In this document: piece by piece, positions 24,309 through 34,790 of the stretch
Layout of the letters: each line of letters opens with the position of its first letter
Numbering within the stretch: the stretch's first letter is position 1
NCBI GenBank assembly: GCA_025766275.1
Contig: JAFKAC010000015.1
Span: 62,001 to 126,000 of the forward strand
From: Lactarius indigo
Taxonomy: Eukaryota > Basidiomycota > Agaricomycetes > Russulales > Russulaceae
DNA: 64,000 nucleotides
Direction of reading: 5' to 3'
Made by a program: the position numbers and the translations under genes
The notes under the pieces: generated by a model
Told to the model about the DNA's origin: nothing
Database searches by the model: none
The model's input: only the letters and a program-made list of their open reading frames with translations

Positions 24309-25575
24309 GGATGACGTCTTCGCAGACCAAGCTATTCGGGACTTCAAAACCTCAAACCCCGACCAAGAAGTACATATAAGGGCTGCGAGATGTTGCGCTA
24401 AGTCTCCATTCCCCACTCCTGAATCTCATCTCCTCATGACTACCGATGCCTCCACACCGAACCCCACGCTCGTCGAACACCTTGCCAGGGGCGCAGTGGC
24501 CCGTAACACGCTACACACCTTCAGAGCTCCTGAAGATGTCCCTGATGAAGAGGGGCTTATCACCCAGCAAGAGTGGGACGCTATCCAGAGACGCTTCCCC
24601 TTACCTACCGGAGGGGTCCTCACCGACGACACCACCCCCACTTACAACCTCATCGACCCCGATACCGGTCGACAATACAACACCACCCCCATCACCGCTG
24701 AAGAACTCGCCGCCCTTCGAGCGGCTCTCCCAAGCGCTGACGAAGTGCGCAGTCACTCCGAGCATGGGAGATGCAGTGGAAGGAGACGGCGCGCAAAGTG
24801 GCAGGACGAGCAGCTACACCTAGCGGAGATGCGAAGGAAGGCGAGGAAGGCGAGGCAGAAGTATTGGAGGACGATAACGCTGTCTATGACGATAGCGATC
24901 AATACCCGGCGAGACACTCCTTCCTCAGAACACGAAGCCACACTGACGATCCCGATGCCACCCCTTATATCGTCTACACCAACGGAGACCCCATGTACAG
25001 GGGAGACATCCGAGTCTTCCGAGTGGCGCCCCACGAGCCCAGATCTCCCGAAGACGATCCCGCCTCCCTCATGGCGCCAGAAGGGTTCCGGCGCAATAGA
25101 GGACCCAATTCAATTCCCTTCAAGATCACACTCCCCGGAGGGCGAGTTGTGAACGCCGACCATGTACAAGTGGTCATAGTGCGGCAACCCATTCGTGCTG
25201 GGGCTGGTGAGTGGTTCGCCATACGTCTACGGCCAGCCTCTGTACGCCCGACCGCACCGCCCTCACAACGACCGGGCCTTCATTGCTCATGAAGACCTCG
25301 TCATGATCAAAGAAGGGAACACCACCGATCGCGCCCTTGAAAAAATAGGGGATGAATCTCTCACTGCAGAGATCCATCGCTTTCGAGCAGCCGCGTTTCA
25401 TGAAGATCGGCTGCTGGCACGTATGAGGGAGATCAGACTTCAGTTGGCAAACGTCACACAGGATAAGTTGGATTCCATCTATAGGATGGAAAGGGCTAAC
25501 ACCTTTTGGCGGATTGAGGAGGTGCAGAAGGACTGGCCGTTGTCGGCTTTCATGCAAGGTGGGCCTCGCATCTGA
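24309..25575 (+). pseudogene. Element C post-chromodomain extension
   Basis: Continues pol beyond the chromodomain. Blocks match the D extension: GLITQQEWDAIQRRFPLP with GPITSEELHQTLQRFPMP, TAEELAALRAALPSA with TEDELFRLQAAVPRG, NRGPNSIPFKITLPGG with NRGPDYIPFPIKLPNG, and a coiled-coil end (25340-25510). Between blocks it differs much more than RT does, so it evolves fast. Single-base indels split it near 24775 and 25185. Function unknown. Confidence 0.7.
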
Positions 25576-25586
25576 AAAGGGGGTAA

Positions 25587-26066
25587 TGTTACGATCACAA
25601 CCGGTTATGACTACGGACCGACTCATAGTATTAGTCATGGACATTTACATCGTATCAGTCATCATAGTAGTACACATGTGATTGTGGCTCATGCATGACT
25701 CATTCCTAGGATAGCTGTACTAGGGTTCGAGCTAGTTACGCTATTGGTTTCCTATCGTTTCAGCGGCGCTTTAAAGCCCGCGTGTATCTGTATAAATAGC
25801 TGTTTCGGAAGACCAAGAACCCCATCTTGGTCTTCTTCAATCCACCATCTGATCCATATCTCGTCTGCCTTAGTCTTGGACTAAGAGTGCTTCCGCTTGT
25901 ATCCACCAAGGGATACTCTTTGTTACCCCTTTAGCTGCAGCGTGTGCCAGAGTGCCCCTGTTCAGCCTGCGTTGGGTTGACACGTGTTCCCCATTCGCCT
26001 AACCTCCGCTAAGTCGATTACGCCCTTCACGAGTCCAAGTCGGACTAACGCTTGTGGAGCGTAACA
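25587..26066 (+). repeat. 3' LTR of element C
   Basis: 480 bp, apparently identical to 18348-18827. It is preceded by the polypurine tract GAAAAGGGGG (25574-25583). Confidence 0.95.
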
Positions 26067-26071
26067 TTCAC

Positions 26072-26707
26072 CAGCTAATTTGTTATTTTGGGGAGGGACA
26101 ATAGGGCCTGCACCTGGTAATCCGCCTCCCAGATGCCCTCCTCCTGGTGGTCCACCAGGGAACCCTCCAGGGAATCCTCTGAATCCATGTCCTCATGGCA
26201 GTGGTCCTCCTCCTGGTAAGTCACCAGGGGGTCCGCCACCTCCACTAGGGGGATCGGCTACGTCTGGTCCAATGGCTCAGTGTATGGCCGCATCGTCGTC
26301 TGTCATGCGATGCCCCATTCAGGGATTAATCGGAGCTAGTATGGCTCGCGCTTCTTCCGTGATACGCTGTTGTTCTTCTCAGGCCAGCTGTTCGATTGCA
26401 TCAGCAGCTAATTGTATTTCTTCTTGCGTTATGGTAGCTGTGGCCATGATGACAGCTGGGCTATGAATATGGATTACTTCTGGTTCGGTTGGATGAATGG
26501 TGAGGGACTCAGTTTGTTGTATGATATGATCGCCAATGGCTCCAAGGCTGGAGTTTTCTGCTGGTGTGGTCCCTCTGCTTGGTGATTGTTGACTGTCAGA
26601 GCCTTCTTCTCCACTAACTCCTTCGTCAGTGTGTTCTTGTGCTTGCCCGTCAATGGGGCCGTAGTCTGCACGACTATTAAGTTTGCATGCGTCGATGTCA
26701 CAGTTGT
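26072..26707 (-). pseudogene. Element B gag, middle part
   Basis: Minus-strand gag sequence between the insertions of C and D. It holds the Gly/Pro-rich segment (about 26075-26250) and the preceding Glu/Thr/Ile-rich region (TATITQEEIQL near 26430, EPEVIHIHSPAV near 26480). TGA codons and small changes break the frame. Confidence 0.82.
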
Positions 26708-27215
26708 TGTTACGCTCCACCGGCGTTAGTCCGACTTGGACTCTGAAGAGGCGTAATCGACTTAGCGAAGATAGGTGAATGGGGACCACGTGTCAACCCA
26801 ACACAAGCTGAACAGGGGCACTGTCAGCACACACAGCAGCAAAAGATGGAAGAAAAGTATCCCTTGGTGGATACGAGTGGAGGCACACTTAGTCCAAGAC
26901 TAAGGCAGACAAGAGACGAGTCAAGTGGTGGATTGAAGAAGACCAAGATGGAGACTCTTGGTCTTCCGAGTCGACTACTTATACAGATACGTGCGGGCTT
27001 TAAAGCGCCGCTGGAATAGTAAGTAACCAATAGCGTAACTAGCTCGAACCCTAGTACAGCTATCCTAGGAATGAGTCATACATGAGTCACAATCACATGC
27101 GAACTACTATGCTGACTGATGCAATGTAAGAGTCCATGACTAATACTGATACCGGACTGTAGTCATAACCAGTCATGAGTCGTGTGTAATGAGTCTTTGA
27201 GTCCGTACCGTAACA
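26708..27215 (-). repeat. 3' LTR of element D
   Basis: 508 bp, TGTTACG to CGTAACA on the plus strand. The polypurine tract (CCCCCTTTTC on the plus strand, 27220-27229) flanks it on the pol side. Confidence 0.95.
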
Positions 27216-27246
27216 TCACCCCCTTTTCAGAGTGAGGCCCACCTCA

Positions 27247-30200
27247 CTAGTCCACTATCGATTCCTGCCTCATCTTCTCCGCTTCATCCTCCATTCGCGC
27301 TAGTATATTAGCACACTCGAGTCGATAAAGACTGTCCTTTTTGTCATCAGACACAAGCTGCCTCTCCAACTGCAGCTGCCGAATCCTCTTCTCCAGTTGG
27401 TCTTCGGCGAATGCGAACTGCCGGAACCGGCGCAACTCTTGCGTGAGGGTAACATCCCCAATGCGCATTAGCAATAGGTCAGTGGGGTGTCGGTCACGAA
27501 GCATGAAGTACTCTTCATGAGGTATGAAGGCACGGTTGTTCTTTGGGAGATGAGGAGTGGCGTAAAGGGGCTTGCCGTAGAGGAAGCCCGACCCTGGAGC
27601 TAATCCGAGTATGAAGGGGTCTCCTCCTCGGATAACCTGTACATGAGATGCTTGTACCGTCGGTCCGTTGGGGAGTTTGATCGGGAACGGAATGTAATCG
27701 GGTCCTCGATTGACCCGGAACCCTTCAGGGACGACGGCCCTGGTTGCTGGGTCTCGTTCCCCCATTGGTGTATAACGAGCCGCTTGTGCCACGGCGACTC
27801 GTCCCCTGTGTAGAGGTCCCCCCGCTGCGTCGACGAGGTAGGGAGTGGCGGCTGGATCTTCAGCGTAGAATTCATGGTTAAGGAATGCGTGCCTGATGGG
27901 GTAATGGTCTCCAAGCTTGTCTTCATCCTCATCTTCGTCCAGTACTCCCTCCGCTCCTTCATCATTCGGTGTCGGCAGGCGGCGATATGCAGTTGCTCCC
28001 GCTGCCACCGCGCCGCCGTCTCCTTCCATTCTTGTTCGTACTTCTTCATGGCGTCGGGTGGCTGTACCGCGCGGGACAGCTGCTTGAAGCCGAAAGAGCT
28101 CGTCTTCCGTGAGGAAGACTTCGGGCTCACCGGTGTCGGGGTTTGTGAGGGCGTACATTGGCGGAGGTGCTGGTTGAGTTGCTGCTGGATCGTTGTCGAG
28201 AGTTCCCTGTACGGGCATAGGGAATCGTTGCAGTGTCTGGTGCAGTTCTTCACTAGTGATAGGGCCATCGTCCTCATGCTGCACGGAGGTATGGCCTCCA
28301 TCCGTAGTTCCAGTGGTTGCGGTGTTGTTGGCGGAGTCGGTGTCGACGAGCGTGGTGGCAGAGTTGTTGACGAGGGTAGAGAGGAGTGCGAGCTGGTCAT
28401 TTCGTCGAGTGGAGGACATGGGATGAATGGGAGATGGGGACTTATCACGACAAGAGGTCATCCTTATATGCGTTTCCCTGTCGGGGTTGGAATTTTTGAA
28501 TTCCCGGACGGCTTCGTCGGCAAATACGTCATCCTTATCTATCCATTGGTTATCGGAGTCCGGGTATCCCTTCCATTTCACGAGGTATTGGAGCCGACGT
28601 CTTCTGCCGAATTGCCGAGAGTCTAGAATCTTCTCAACCTCGTATTCTTCTTCGTTATCGACCAAATCAGGTGGCGGGCGCTGATAGTTTGGTCCGTGCG
28701 TGGGTGTTTCGCGATAAGGTGTGAGAAGATCTATGTGGAAAACATCATGGATGCTCCACTGCGTGGGAAGCTCGAGGCGATAGTTGACGGGGGACATCAC
28801 CTGGGTGACCTTAAATGGTCCATGGCGCTTTGCAGCTAGTTTTGCGGTTGGTTGGTGGGTACGTAAATGGCGTCCTTCTAGCCACACGAGGTCTCCCTCT
28901 TTGAACTTGGGCGTATCTTTGTGTTTGACCCATGACTTCTGCGCTCGGAGCATGCAGGAGAAGGCACGCTGTCGCGCCTGTTTAAATTGGTCTAGCCTTA
29001 ATGATACTTGTGGGATAGGGGAAGGCCTATCGATCCAATCAGCGCGAGGGTTGAACCCTGATAAGAGAAAGAAAGGGGACTCCCACGTGGTTTCATTCGG
29101 CCAGTTGTTGTGCGTAAATTCCGCCATTGGTAGATAACGAACCCAGTCGTCTTGTCGTTCGTTTACCCAGAAGCGGAGGTATTGTTCTAGCCATTGGTTT
29201 GTTCGCTCCGATTGGCCGTTGGTTCGGGGATGATAAGCGGTTGAGATATTTTGGCTGATGCCAAGGATTTTGCATATCTCTCGCATGAACTTGGATGCGA
29301 AGCGGGGGTCTCGATCACTGATGACACGCGAGGGGAGTCCAAATCGTGGGAAGACGTGAGAGACGTACAGCGCGGCTGTCCCTTCGGCCGTTATCTCTTC
29401 GTTACATGGAATGAAGACAGCAGCCTTGGTACAATCGTGGTCCGTTACCGTTAGAATAGAGTCGTAACCGCGGGAGATAGGGAGTTTAGTGATGAAGTCC
29501 ACAGCGATGGTTTCGAACGGCAAAGCCTCTGGTTTGGGATAAATGGGTTGTAAAGGTGCCCTGATAGGGCGGAGGTTGACTTTATGACGCTGGCATTCTG
29601 CGCAACCTTTGACGTAGTCTGTGATATCGTTTTTCATTTGCGGCCACCAATAGTGTCGTTCAATGAGTTGAAGAGTGCACTTGATACCTGGGTGACCATA
29701 GACAGGGGAATCATGGTGGGCGGCAATGATAGTGCGTTTGTCATGGATACCGCCGGTGACCACTCGGCGTCCGTCTTTATACCATGTTCCTTCAATGTCT
29801 TTTAGCTTGTGAGCATCGACCCAGGATTTCAACTTAGCTGTATCCTGTTCATAAATAGGGTGTTCCGGCGTCATCTCTACTGGCAAGATTTCAGGTCTCC
29901 AATGCAGGTGTTGCGGTTCTTCTAGTGTAGTGGCACGTGCGAAGACGCTTTCTGGTAATACCGTTACTCCCTCGTTGTCGTTTTCTCCTTGATCGTAATC
30001 TGGCCTTTGTGATAATGCGTCGGCGCGGCCATTAGAAGTTCCTTTTATGTGGTGAATCTCAAAGTCGTATTCGGAGAGTTCAAGTACTTCCCTAGCTACG
30101 TGCCTGCTAATTTTCTGTGGTGACCTCCAATATTGTAAATTGAGGTGATCCGAAAATACTTTAATCTTGTGGGGGGATCCCGCTAAAAGGGGTCTCCAGT

Positions 30201-32040
30201 GACGAAAGGCCTTGACGATCGCCAGGAGTTCGAGGTCATAGATGTCGTAGTTGCGTTCAGCTTCATTGAGGGTGGACGAATAGTAGCCAATGGGGTGTCG
30301 TTTGCCATCTGCTCCACGCTGGAGGAGAACGGCTCCAGTGGCAAATCCGGATGCGTCAACTTCTAACTCGAATTGTTGTGTGAGGTCAGGGTGTGCAAGA
30401 ACGGGTTCGCTAGTGACGAGGGTTTTGAGGTCTTGGAATGCCTTCTCTTCTTCAGTTCCCCAGTGCCATTCGGTGTCTTTACGGGTAAGTTTGTTGAGGG
30501 GGCGTGCTTTGGTCGCGAAACCTCGTATAAAAGGTCGGTAAAAATTGCAAAAACCGAGAAAAGAGCGAACGTCCTTGACCTTGGTTGGCGTAGGCCAATC
30601 CTTAATGCCGGAAATTTTGACAGGGTCCATGCGTGTCACCCCCTTTTCAAGGATTACCCCCAGGTAATCCATACGCGGGGAGTGGAAAAGGCATTTTTCA
30701 AGCTTGTAATACAGGTCATGTTCCGCAGACACACGGAGTACGTCCTTGACAGCTTCAATATGATCTGGCAGTGAATGGTTAAGTCCTGTGGCGATGCCGA
30801 TGTCGTCCATGTAGACGCGAATAATAGTACCGCGTTTTTCGTGTTTCGTGATGATGTCCCTGAAGATGAAGTTCATCATAGTCTGGAACGTTGCCGGAGA
30901 GTTTGTTAAGCCGAAAAACATCACCGTGGGTTCGAATAAGCCATAACGTGTTTTGAACGCGGCTTTTTCTTCGTCTCCCTCTTTAATGCGTATGTTGTTA
31001 TACCCCCACCTAACGTCGAGCTTAGTGTAGATGTGGGCATTACTGAGGTCGGTAATGAGGTCAGAGATGAGGGGAAGAGGGTATTGGTTGCGAATGGTGA
31101 CGGCGTTAATCTTTCGATAGTCTTGGACGGGTCGCAGTTTTCCATCCTTTTTCTTAATAAAGAAGAAGGATGACGCGTAAGGGGATTTAGAGGGTCTTAT
31201 ATAACCCTTCTTGAGTTGTTCGTCAATCCACTCGCGTAACTTCTTGTCTTCCTCTTGTGTCATAGGGTATATTTTACAATCAATTGCGTCGGCCGTTCCT
31301 GGTTTGAATTCGATGGCGTGATCCCAGGGCCTGCTGGGTGGAAACCTGTCCGATGCCTCTTCACTGAAGAGGCGTTCAAATTCATGGTATTCCGCGGGTA
31401 ACTCAGCTTTTGTGACGTATTGTTGAGCGGCTATGGCGAGATCAGTGGCAGTGGCCCTGATTCGGCATCCTTCTTCAAATTGTTGCCGTTGTTCGTCAGT
31501 GATGACGCAGGAGTGTACAACTTCATAATCGTCATTTTGAACAGTGGTTGCTGCTACCACTGGCGTTGTTTTGATGTAGGGGTTAGTTGATCGAATGATG
31601 ATAGGGAGCATATCTTCATGTATGGCTGCTTGTGACCACTTGATATGTGGGTCGTAGATAGCAAGCCACGGATAGCCTAGCACGATATCTTCATTGCCAA
31701 TGTCCGTGATAAGGAAGCGAATTTCCTTGTGAATGCCTTTAGTTTGGACATCAACATCTGTATAATGGGTGATACGCCCTGATTTGTTTTCCGTGTTGTC
31801 AATATTCCATATTTTCTTTGGGATGTCGAGTAGTTTAGTCCCAAGTCCCATCCTTTTTGCGAATGATGGTTTCATGAAGCAATGGGTTGCTCCTGAGTCG
31901 ACTAATGCGCGTATGTCAGCCATTGCGTAACTGGTGCGAATCGATACCGGAACCCTCATAGAACGATAGCGAGTCATGATTACACTGTTACAATTAACTG
32001 CCCTCACCCAGGCCGATGGGTTCAGGCGTCCTGAAAACCC
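27247..32040 (-). CDS. Element D pol with chromodomain and long C-terminal extension
   Basis: Polyprotein for reverse transcription and integration, made by -1 frameshift from gag; there is no ATG near its start. Approximate residues: protease VDSGATHCF 49-58; RT 240-430 with KKKDGKLRPVQDYRK and YMDDIGIA (about 412); RNase H 560-680 (EVDASGFATGAVL, SDHLNLQYW); integrase HHCC finger 780-830, acidic triad in AVDFITKL (849), SDRDPRF (914) and QSERTNQWLEQ (949); GPF/Y; chromodomain 1130-1185 ([17 protein letters not shown]). About 400 further residues follow in frame: a Thr/Ala/Asp-rich linker, the IPFPIKLPNG block, LYGKPLYATPHLPKN and a terminal coiled coil. Chromodomains of this clade are known to steer integration to modified histones. 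No stop codon interrupts it. Confidence 0.92.
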   Translation of the reverse strand, partial: GFSGRLNPSAWVRAVNCNSVIMTRYRSMRVPVSIRTSYAMADIRALVDSGATHCFMKPSFAKRMGLGTKLLDIPKKIWNIDNTENKSGRITHYTDVDVQTKGIHKEIRFLITDIGNEDIVLGYPWLAIYDPHIKWSQAAIHEDMLPIIIRSTNPYIKTTPVVAATTVQNDDYEVVHSCVITDEQRQQFEEGCRIRATATDLAIAAQQYVTKAELPAEYHEFERLFSEEASDRFPPSRPWDHAIEFKPGTADAIDCKIYPMTQEEDKKLREWIDEQLKKGYIRPSKSPYASSFFFIKKKDGKLRPVQDYRKINAVTIRNQYPLPLISDLITDLSNAHIYTKLDVRWGYNNIRIKEGDEEKAAFKTRYGLFEPTVMFFGLTNSPATFQTMMNFIFRDIITKHEKRGTIIRVYMDDIGIATGLNHSLPDHIEAVKDVLRVSAEHDLYYKLEKCLFHSPRMDYLGVILEKGVTRMDPVKISGIKDWPTPTKVKDVRSFLGFCNFYRPFIRGFATKARPLNKLTRKDTEWHWGTEEEKAFQDLKTLVTSEPVLAHPDLTQQFELEVDASGFATGAVLLQRGADGKRHPIGYYSSTLNEAERNYDIYDLELLAIVKAFRHWRPLLAGSPHKIKVFSDHLNLQYWRSPQKISRHVAREVLELSEYDFEIHHIKGTSNGRADALSQRPDYDQGENDNEGVTVLPESVFARATTLEEPQHLHWRPEILPVEMTPEHPIYEQDTAKLKSWVDAHKLKDIEGTWYKDGRRVVTGGIHDKRTIIAAHHDSPVYGHPGIKCTLQLIERHYWWPQMKNDITDYVKGCAECQRHKVNLRPIRAPLQPIYPKPEALPFETIAVDFITKLPISRGYDSILTVTDHDCTKAAVFIPCNEEITAEGTAALYVSHVFPRFGLPSRVISDRDPRFASKFMREICKILGISQNISTAYHPRTNGQSERTNQWLEQYLRFWVNERQDDWVRYLPMAEFTHNNWPNETTWESPFFLLSGFNPRADWIDRPSPIPQVSLRLDQFKQARQRAFSCMLRAQKSWVKHKDTPKFKEGDLVWLEGRHLRTHQPTAKLAAKRHGPFKVTQVMSPVNYRLELPTQWSIHDVFHIDLLTPYRETPTHGPNYQRPPPDLVDNEEEYEVEKILDSRQFGRRRRLQYLVKWKGYPDSDNQWIDKDDVFADEAVREFKNSNPDRETHIRMTSCRDKSPSPIHPMSSTRRNDQLALLSTLVNNSATTLVDTDSANNTATTGTTDGGHTSVQHEDDGPITSEELHQTLQRFPMPVQGTLDNDPAATQPAPPPMYALTNPDTGEPEVFLTEDELFRLQAAVPRGTATRRHEEVRTRMEGDGGAVAAGATAYRRLPTPNDEGAEGVLDEDEDEDKLGDHYPIRHAFLNHEFYAEDPAATPYLVDAAGGPLHRGRVAVAQAARYTPMGERDPATRAVVPEGFRVNRGPDYIPFPIKLPNGPTVQASHVQVIRGGDPFILGLAPGSGFLYGKPLYATPHLPKNNRAFIPHEEYFMLRDRHPTDLLLMRIGDVTLTQELRRFRQFAFAEDQLEKRIRQLQLERQLVSDDKKDSLYRLECANILARMEDEAEKMRQESIVD

Positions 32041-33983
32041 TCCTTCTTCCACAACTGTTGGAGGATAATGTCTTTTACGTCGTCCGATTCTCCTGCTACC
32101 CCGTTAAGCCAGTCACTGGCGCGCTGTTGAGGGGGTACTTCTTGAACCGCCCTGGTAGCGACTTCTGGTTCTTGTTGATGATAGTCGGTGTCTACATACC
32201 GACTGGTCGATGCTTGGGGTTGATATCCCCCTCGTGGTTGCCTGCAATCGCGGGCCATGTGTCCGTCCTTTCCACAATTATAACATGTGACTGGCCTTTG
32301 GTTATTACGTCCTCCTCCTCTTTGGAGGAATCCTCCTCTTGGTCGGTATGGGGGACGCGGAGCGAGTATATCTTCTGCTCCTGCGAGTCGCCCTCGAATT
32401 CGGTCCGCAGAGGTATCCATGGCGTTAGGGTCTCGGGGTAGGTTTCTTGGTTGCCAAGAACTTCTCGGCGGTCCTTGCCACTGTCGTTGTTGACGAGGTC
32501 GTCCCAGTCCTTGTCCTTGTGGGACTCCTTTGTTTAATACCGCCTTGAGGTGGAGATATTGTTGTTGGCGGGTAGTGGTGGCTTCTTTCCATTCGCGATA
32601 GTTACGAGGGTTGTCGAGAGTGTAGACCTTTTCATATAGGTCTTTTGGTAATCCGCTCGCAAATAGATCAAGCGTTTGCGGATCGTCGAGTCTGTATTGA
32701 GCGTGGCGTATTAACTGTTCAAATTGGGTGCAATACTCATCTAGATTGCCCCCGATCATTCTGACTCCTTTCTTGAGCTCGTATTGGGCTTGCTCTTGCT
32801 CCATCGTGTTTCGGAAGCGCTGCATGAAACTACGTGTGATCTCATTCCATAGTCCTTCACTGGTGCGGGGTATTCCCGTTTGTATTTGGCCGTTGAGCCA
32901 GGTGAGCATAGCCAACACCCATTCGCTAACGTTGACGCCTTTGATGTAGGAGAGGAAAAGTAGGGCACGTCGGTATGGAGTCGCCATGATGCCTTCGTCG
33001 GCATTCATGCCCCAGTAGACATGCCATTGAGTAAGGAACGCTTCTACTTTGGCGCGTTCCCCGTCGAATACTGTAGGTGCTTCGCCAGCTAATTTGTTAC
33101 TTGGAGGGGGAATGATGGGACCTGCACCTGGTAATCCTCCTCCCGGTGGTCCTCCTCCTGGTGGTCCTCCTGGGAATCCTCCAGGGAATCCTCCGAATCC
33201 GGTTCCTCTTGGCGGGGGTCCTCCTCCTCCTGGTAATTCAGGAGGTCCCCCCCCTCCTCCACTAGGAGGGTCTGCTACATCCGGCCCGATGGCTCGGTGA
33301 ATGGCTACGTCGTCGTCGGTCATTCGGTGACCAGTGTACGGATTGATGGGAGCCAGATTAGCTCGTGATTCCTCTGCAATACGTCTCTGTTCTTCTAGGG
33401 CTATTTGATCCCTTGCTTTGGTGGTGAGCTGCAGCTCTTCTTGCGTGATGGTGGCAGTTGCCATTGCGACTGCTGGGCTGCGGATGTGAATTACTTCTGG
33501 TTCGGATTGGTGAATGGTAAGGGACTCAGTTCGTTGTATAATGTGATCTCCAATAGCTCCTAGGCTGGCCTCCTCTGCTGGTGTTGTTCCTCTGCTTGGC
33601 GACTGACTTTCGGAGGCTTCTTCCCCGCTGACTCCTTCGTCTGTATGTTCTTGCGCTTGTCCGTCAATAGGACCGTAGTCCGCGCGGCTGTTAAGCTCTC
33701 GCGTGTCGATGTCACAGTTGTAGTTTCTTCTGGCTGGTCGTACGATGTCCCAGCGATGATCTATGGGGTTCCATGTAACCTCAGTCCAACAGAGGTGTTC
33801 AAAATTGAACTCAACGGGTCGGAAACGGTTAGGGCCGTTAAATTCTACGAAATACCCGGTGTCTTCTCCTCGTTCTCTCCACTGAGCTGCTCCTAGAAAT
33901 CTTGTAGGTACGTTGCGATCTCCTCGTCTTTCAATATGGTAGGGACGGAATGACATCCACTGATCTCTGGTCGAGTACGCCAC
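32022..33983 (-). CDS. Element D gag
   Basis: 653 codons, open. Homology with B and C begins at the GTG at 33983-33981; the old copy B has ATG at this place (about 34768). The N-terminal domain (STRDQW, YHIERRGDRNVPTRFLGAAQ) is followed by a Glu/Thr-rich linker, a Gly/Pro-rich segment (about 33110-33270), a capsid-like region (33070-32550) and the CCHC knuckle CYNCGKDGHMARDC (about residue 565). It ends at TGA 32024-32022, overlapping pol. Confidence 0.88.
   Translation of the reverse strand: MAYSTRDQWMSFRPYHIERRGDRNVPTRFLGAAQWRERGEDTGYFVEFNGPNRFRPVEFNFEHLCWTEVTWNPIDHRWDIVRPARRNYNCDIDTRELNSRADYGPIDGQAQEHTDEGVSGEEASESQSPSRGTTPAEEASLGAIGDHIIQRTESLTIHQSEPEVIHIRSPAVAMATATITQEELQLTTKARDQIALEEQRRIAEESRANLAPINPYTGHRMTDDDVAIHRAIGPDVADPPSGGGGGPPELPGGGGPPPRGTGFGGFPGGFPGGPPGGGPPGGGLPGAGPIIPPPSNKLAGEAPTVFDGERAKVEAFLTQWHVYWGMNADEGIMATPYRRALLFLSYIKGVNVSEWVLAMLTWLNGQIQTGIPRTSEGLWNEITRSFMQRFRNTMEQEQAQYELKKGVRMIGGNLDEYCTQFEQLIRHAQYRLDDPQTLDLFASGLPKDLYEKVYTLDNPRNYREWKEATTTRQQQYLHLKAVLNKGVPQGQGLGRPRQQRQWQGPPRSSWQPRNLPRDPNAMDTSADRIRGRLAGAEDILAPRPPYRPRGGFLQRGGGRNNQRPVTCYNCGKDGHMARDCRQPRGGYQPQASTSRYVDTDYHQQEPEVATRAVQEVPPQQRASDWLNGVAGESDDVKDIILQQLWKKEGFQDA
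32034..32040 (-). promoter_or_regulatory. -1 ribosomal frameshift heptamer GGGTTTT
   Basis: On the minus strand the gag frame reads GAG GGT TTT CAG, so the heptamer is G GGT TTT, followed by GAC GCC TGA. Slipping back one base enters the pol frame, which is open for about 1600 codons. Confidence 0.78.
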
Positions 33984-34004
33984 GATTGGGGATCTTGGTC
34001 TTAA

Positions 34005-34512
34005 TGTTACGCTCCACCGGCGTTAGTCCGACTTGGACTCTGAAGAGGCGTAATCGACTTAGCGAAGATAGGTGAATGGGGACCACGTGTCAACCCAACA
34101 CAAGCTGAACAGGGGCACTGTCGGCACACACAGCAGCAAAAGATGGAAGAAAAGTATCCCTTGGTGGATACGAGTGGAGGCACACTTAGTCCGAGACTAA
34201 GGCAGACAAGAGACGAGTCAAGTGGTGGATTGAAGAAGACCAAGATGGAGACTCTTGGTCTTCCGAGTCGACTACTTATACAGATACGCGCGGGCTTTAA
34301 AGCGCCACTGGAATAGTAAGTAACCAATAGCGTAACTAGCTCAAACCCTAGTACAGCTATCCTAGGAATGAGTCATACATGAGTCACAATCACATGCGAA
34401 CTACTATGCTGACTGATGCAATGTAAGAGTCCATGACTAATACTGATACCGGACCGTAGTCATAACCGGTCATGAGTCGTGTGTAATGAGTCTTTGAGTC
34501 CGTACCGTAACA
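34005..34512 (-). repeat. 5' LTR of element D
   Basis: 508 bp. On the minus strand, TATAAGTA (about 34271-34280) precedes an 11-bp perfect hairpin (34235-34263). Confidence 0.95.
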
Positions 34513-34517
34513 GTTGT

Positions 34518-34790
34518 AGTTTCTTCCTGCTGGTCGTACGATGTCCCAGCGGTGGTCTATGGGGTTCCAAGTAACCTCGGTCCAACAGAGGTGTTCAAAA
34601 TTAAACTCAACAGGTCAGAAACGGTTGGGACTGTTGAACTCTATGAAATATCTGGTTTCCTCTCCTCACTCTCTCCAATGAGCTGCTCCTAAGAATCTTG
34701 TTGGTATGTGTGATCTCCTCGTCGCTCAATGTGATAAGGACGGAAAGATGTCCACTGGTCTCTGGTCGAATATGCCATGATGGGTCTTAA
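34518..34790 (-). pseudogene. Element B gag N-terminus and leader
   Basis: Minus strand: ATG near 34768 (context CATCATGGC), then AYSTRDQW and the homologue of the D gag N-terminus, with a stop near 34620 and a frame change near 34707. It joins the 5' LTR of B at 34791. Confidence 0.82.

Larger units (their letters stand above)
18348..26066 (+). mobile_element. Gypsy chromovirus C, youngest insertion
   Basis: A plus-strand element of 7719 bp with 480-bp LTRs (18348-18827 and 25587-26066) that look identical by eye, flanked by the TSD TTCAC (18343-18347 and 26067-26071). It lies in gag of element B in opposite orientation. Gag and the first two thirds of pol are open. The 3' third of pol and its extension carry many single-base indels, which is odd beside identical LTRs. 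Confidence 0.95.
26708..34512 (-). mobile_element. Gypsy chromovirus D, structurally intact
   Basis: A minus-strand element of 7805 bp with 508-bp LTRs (26708-27215 and 34005-34512) and the TSD GTTGT (26703-26707 and 34513-34517), inserted in gag of element B in the same orientation. Gag (653 codons) and pol (about 1600 codons) are both open. The LTRs differ at 7 positions by eye, all C/T or G/A at CpG. It is the best candidate for an autonomous element in the window. Confidence 0.95.
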
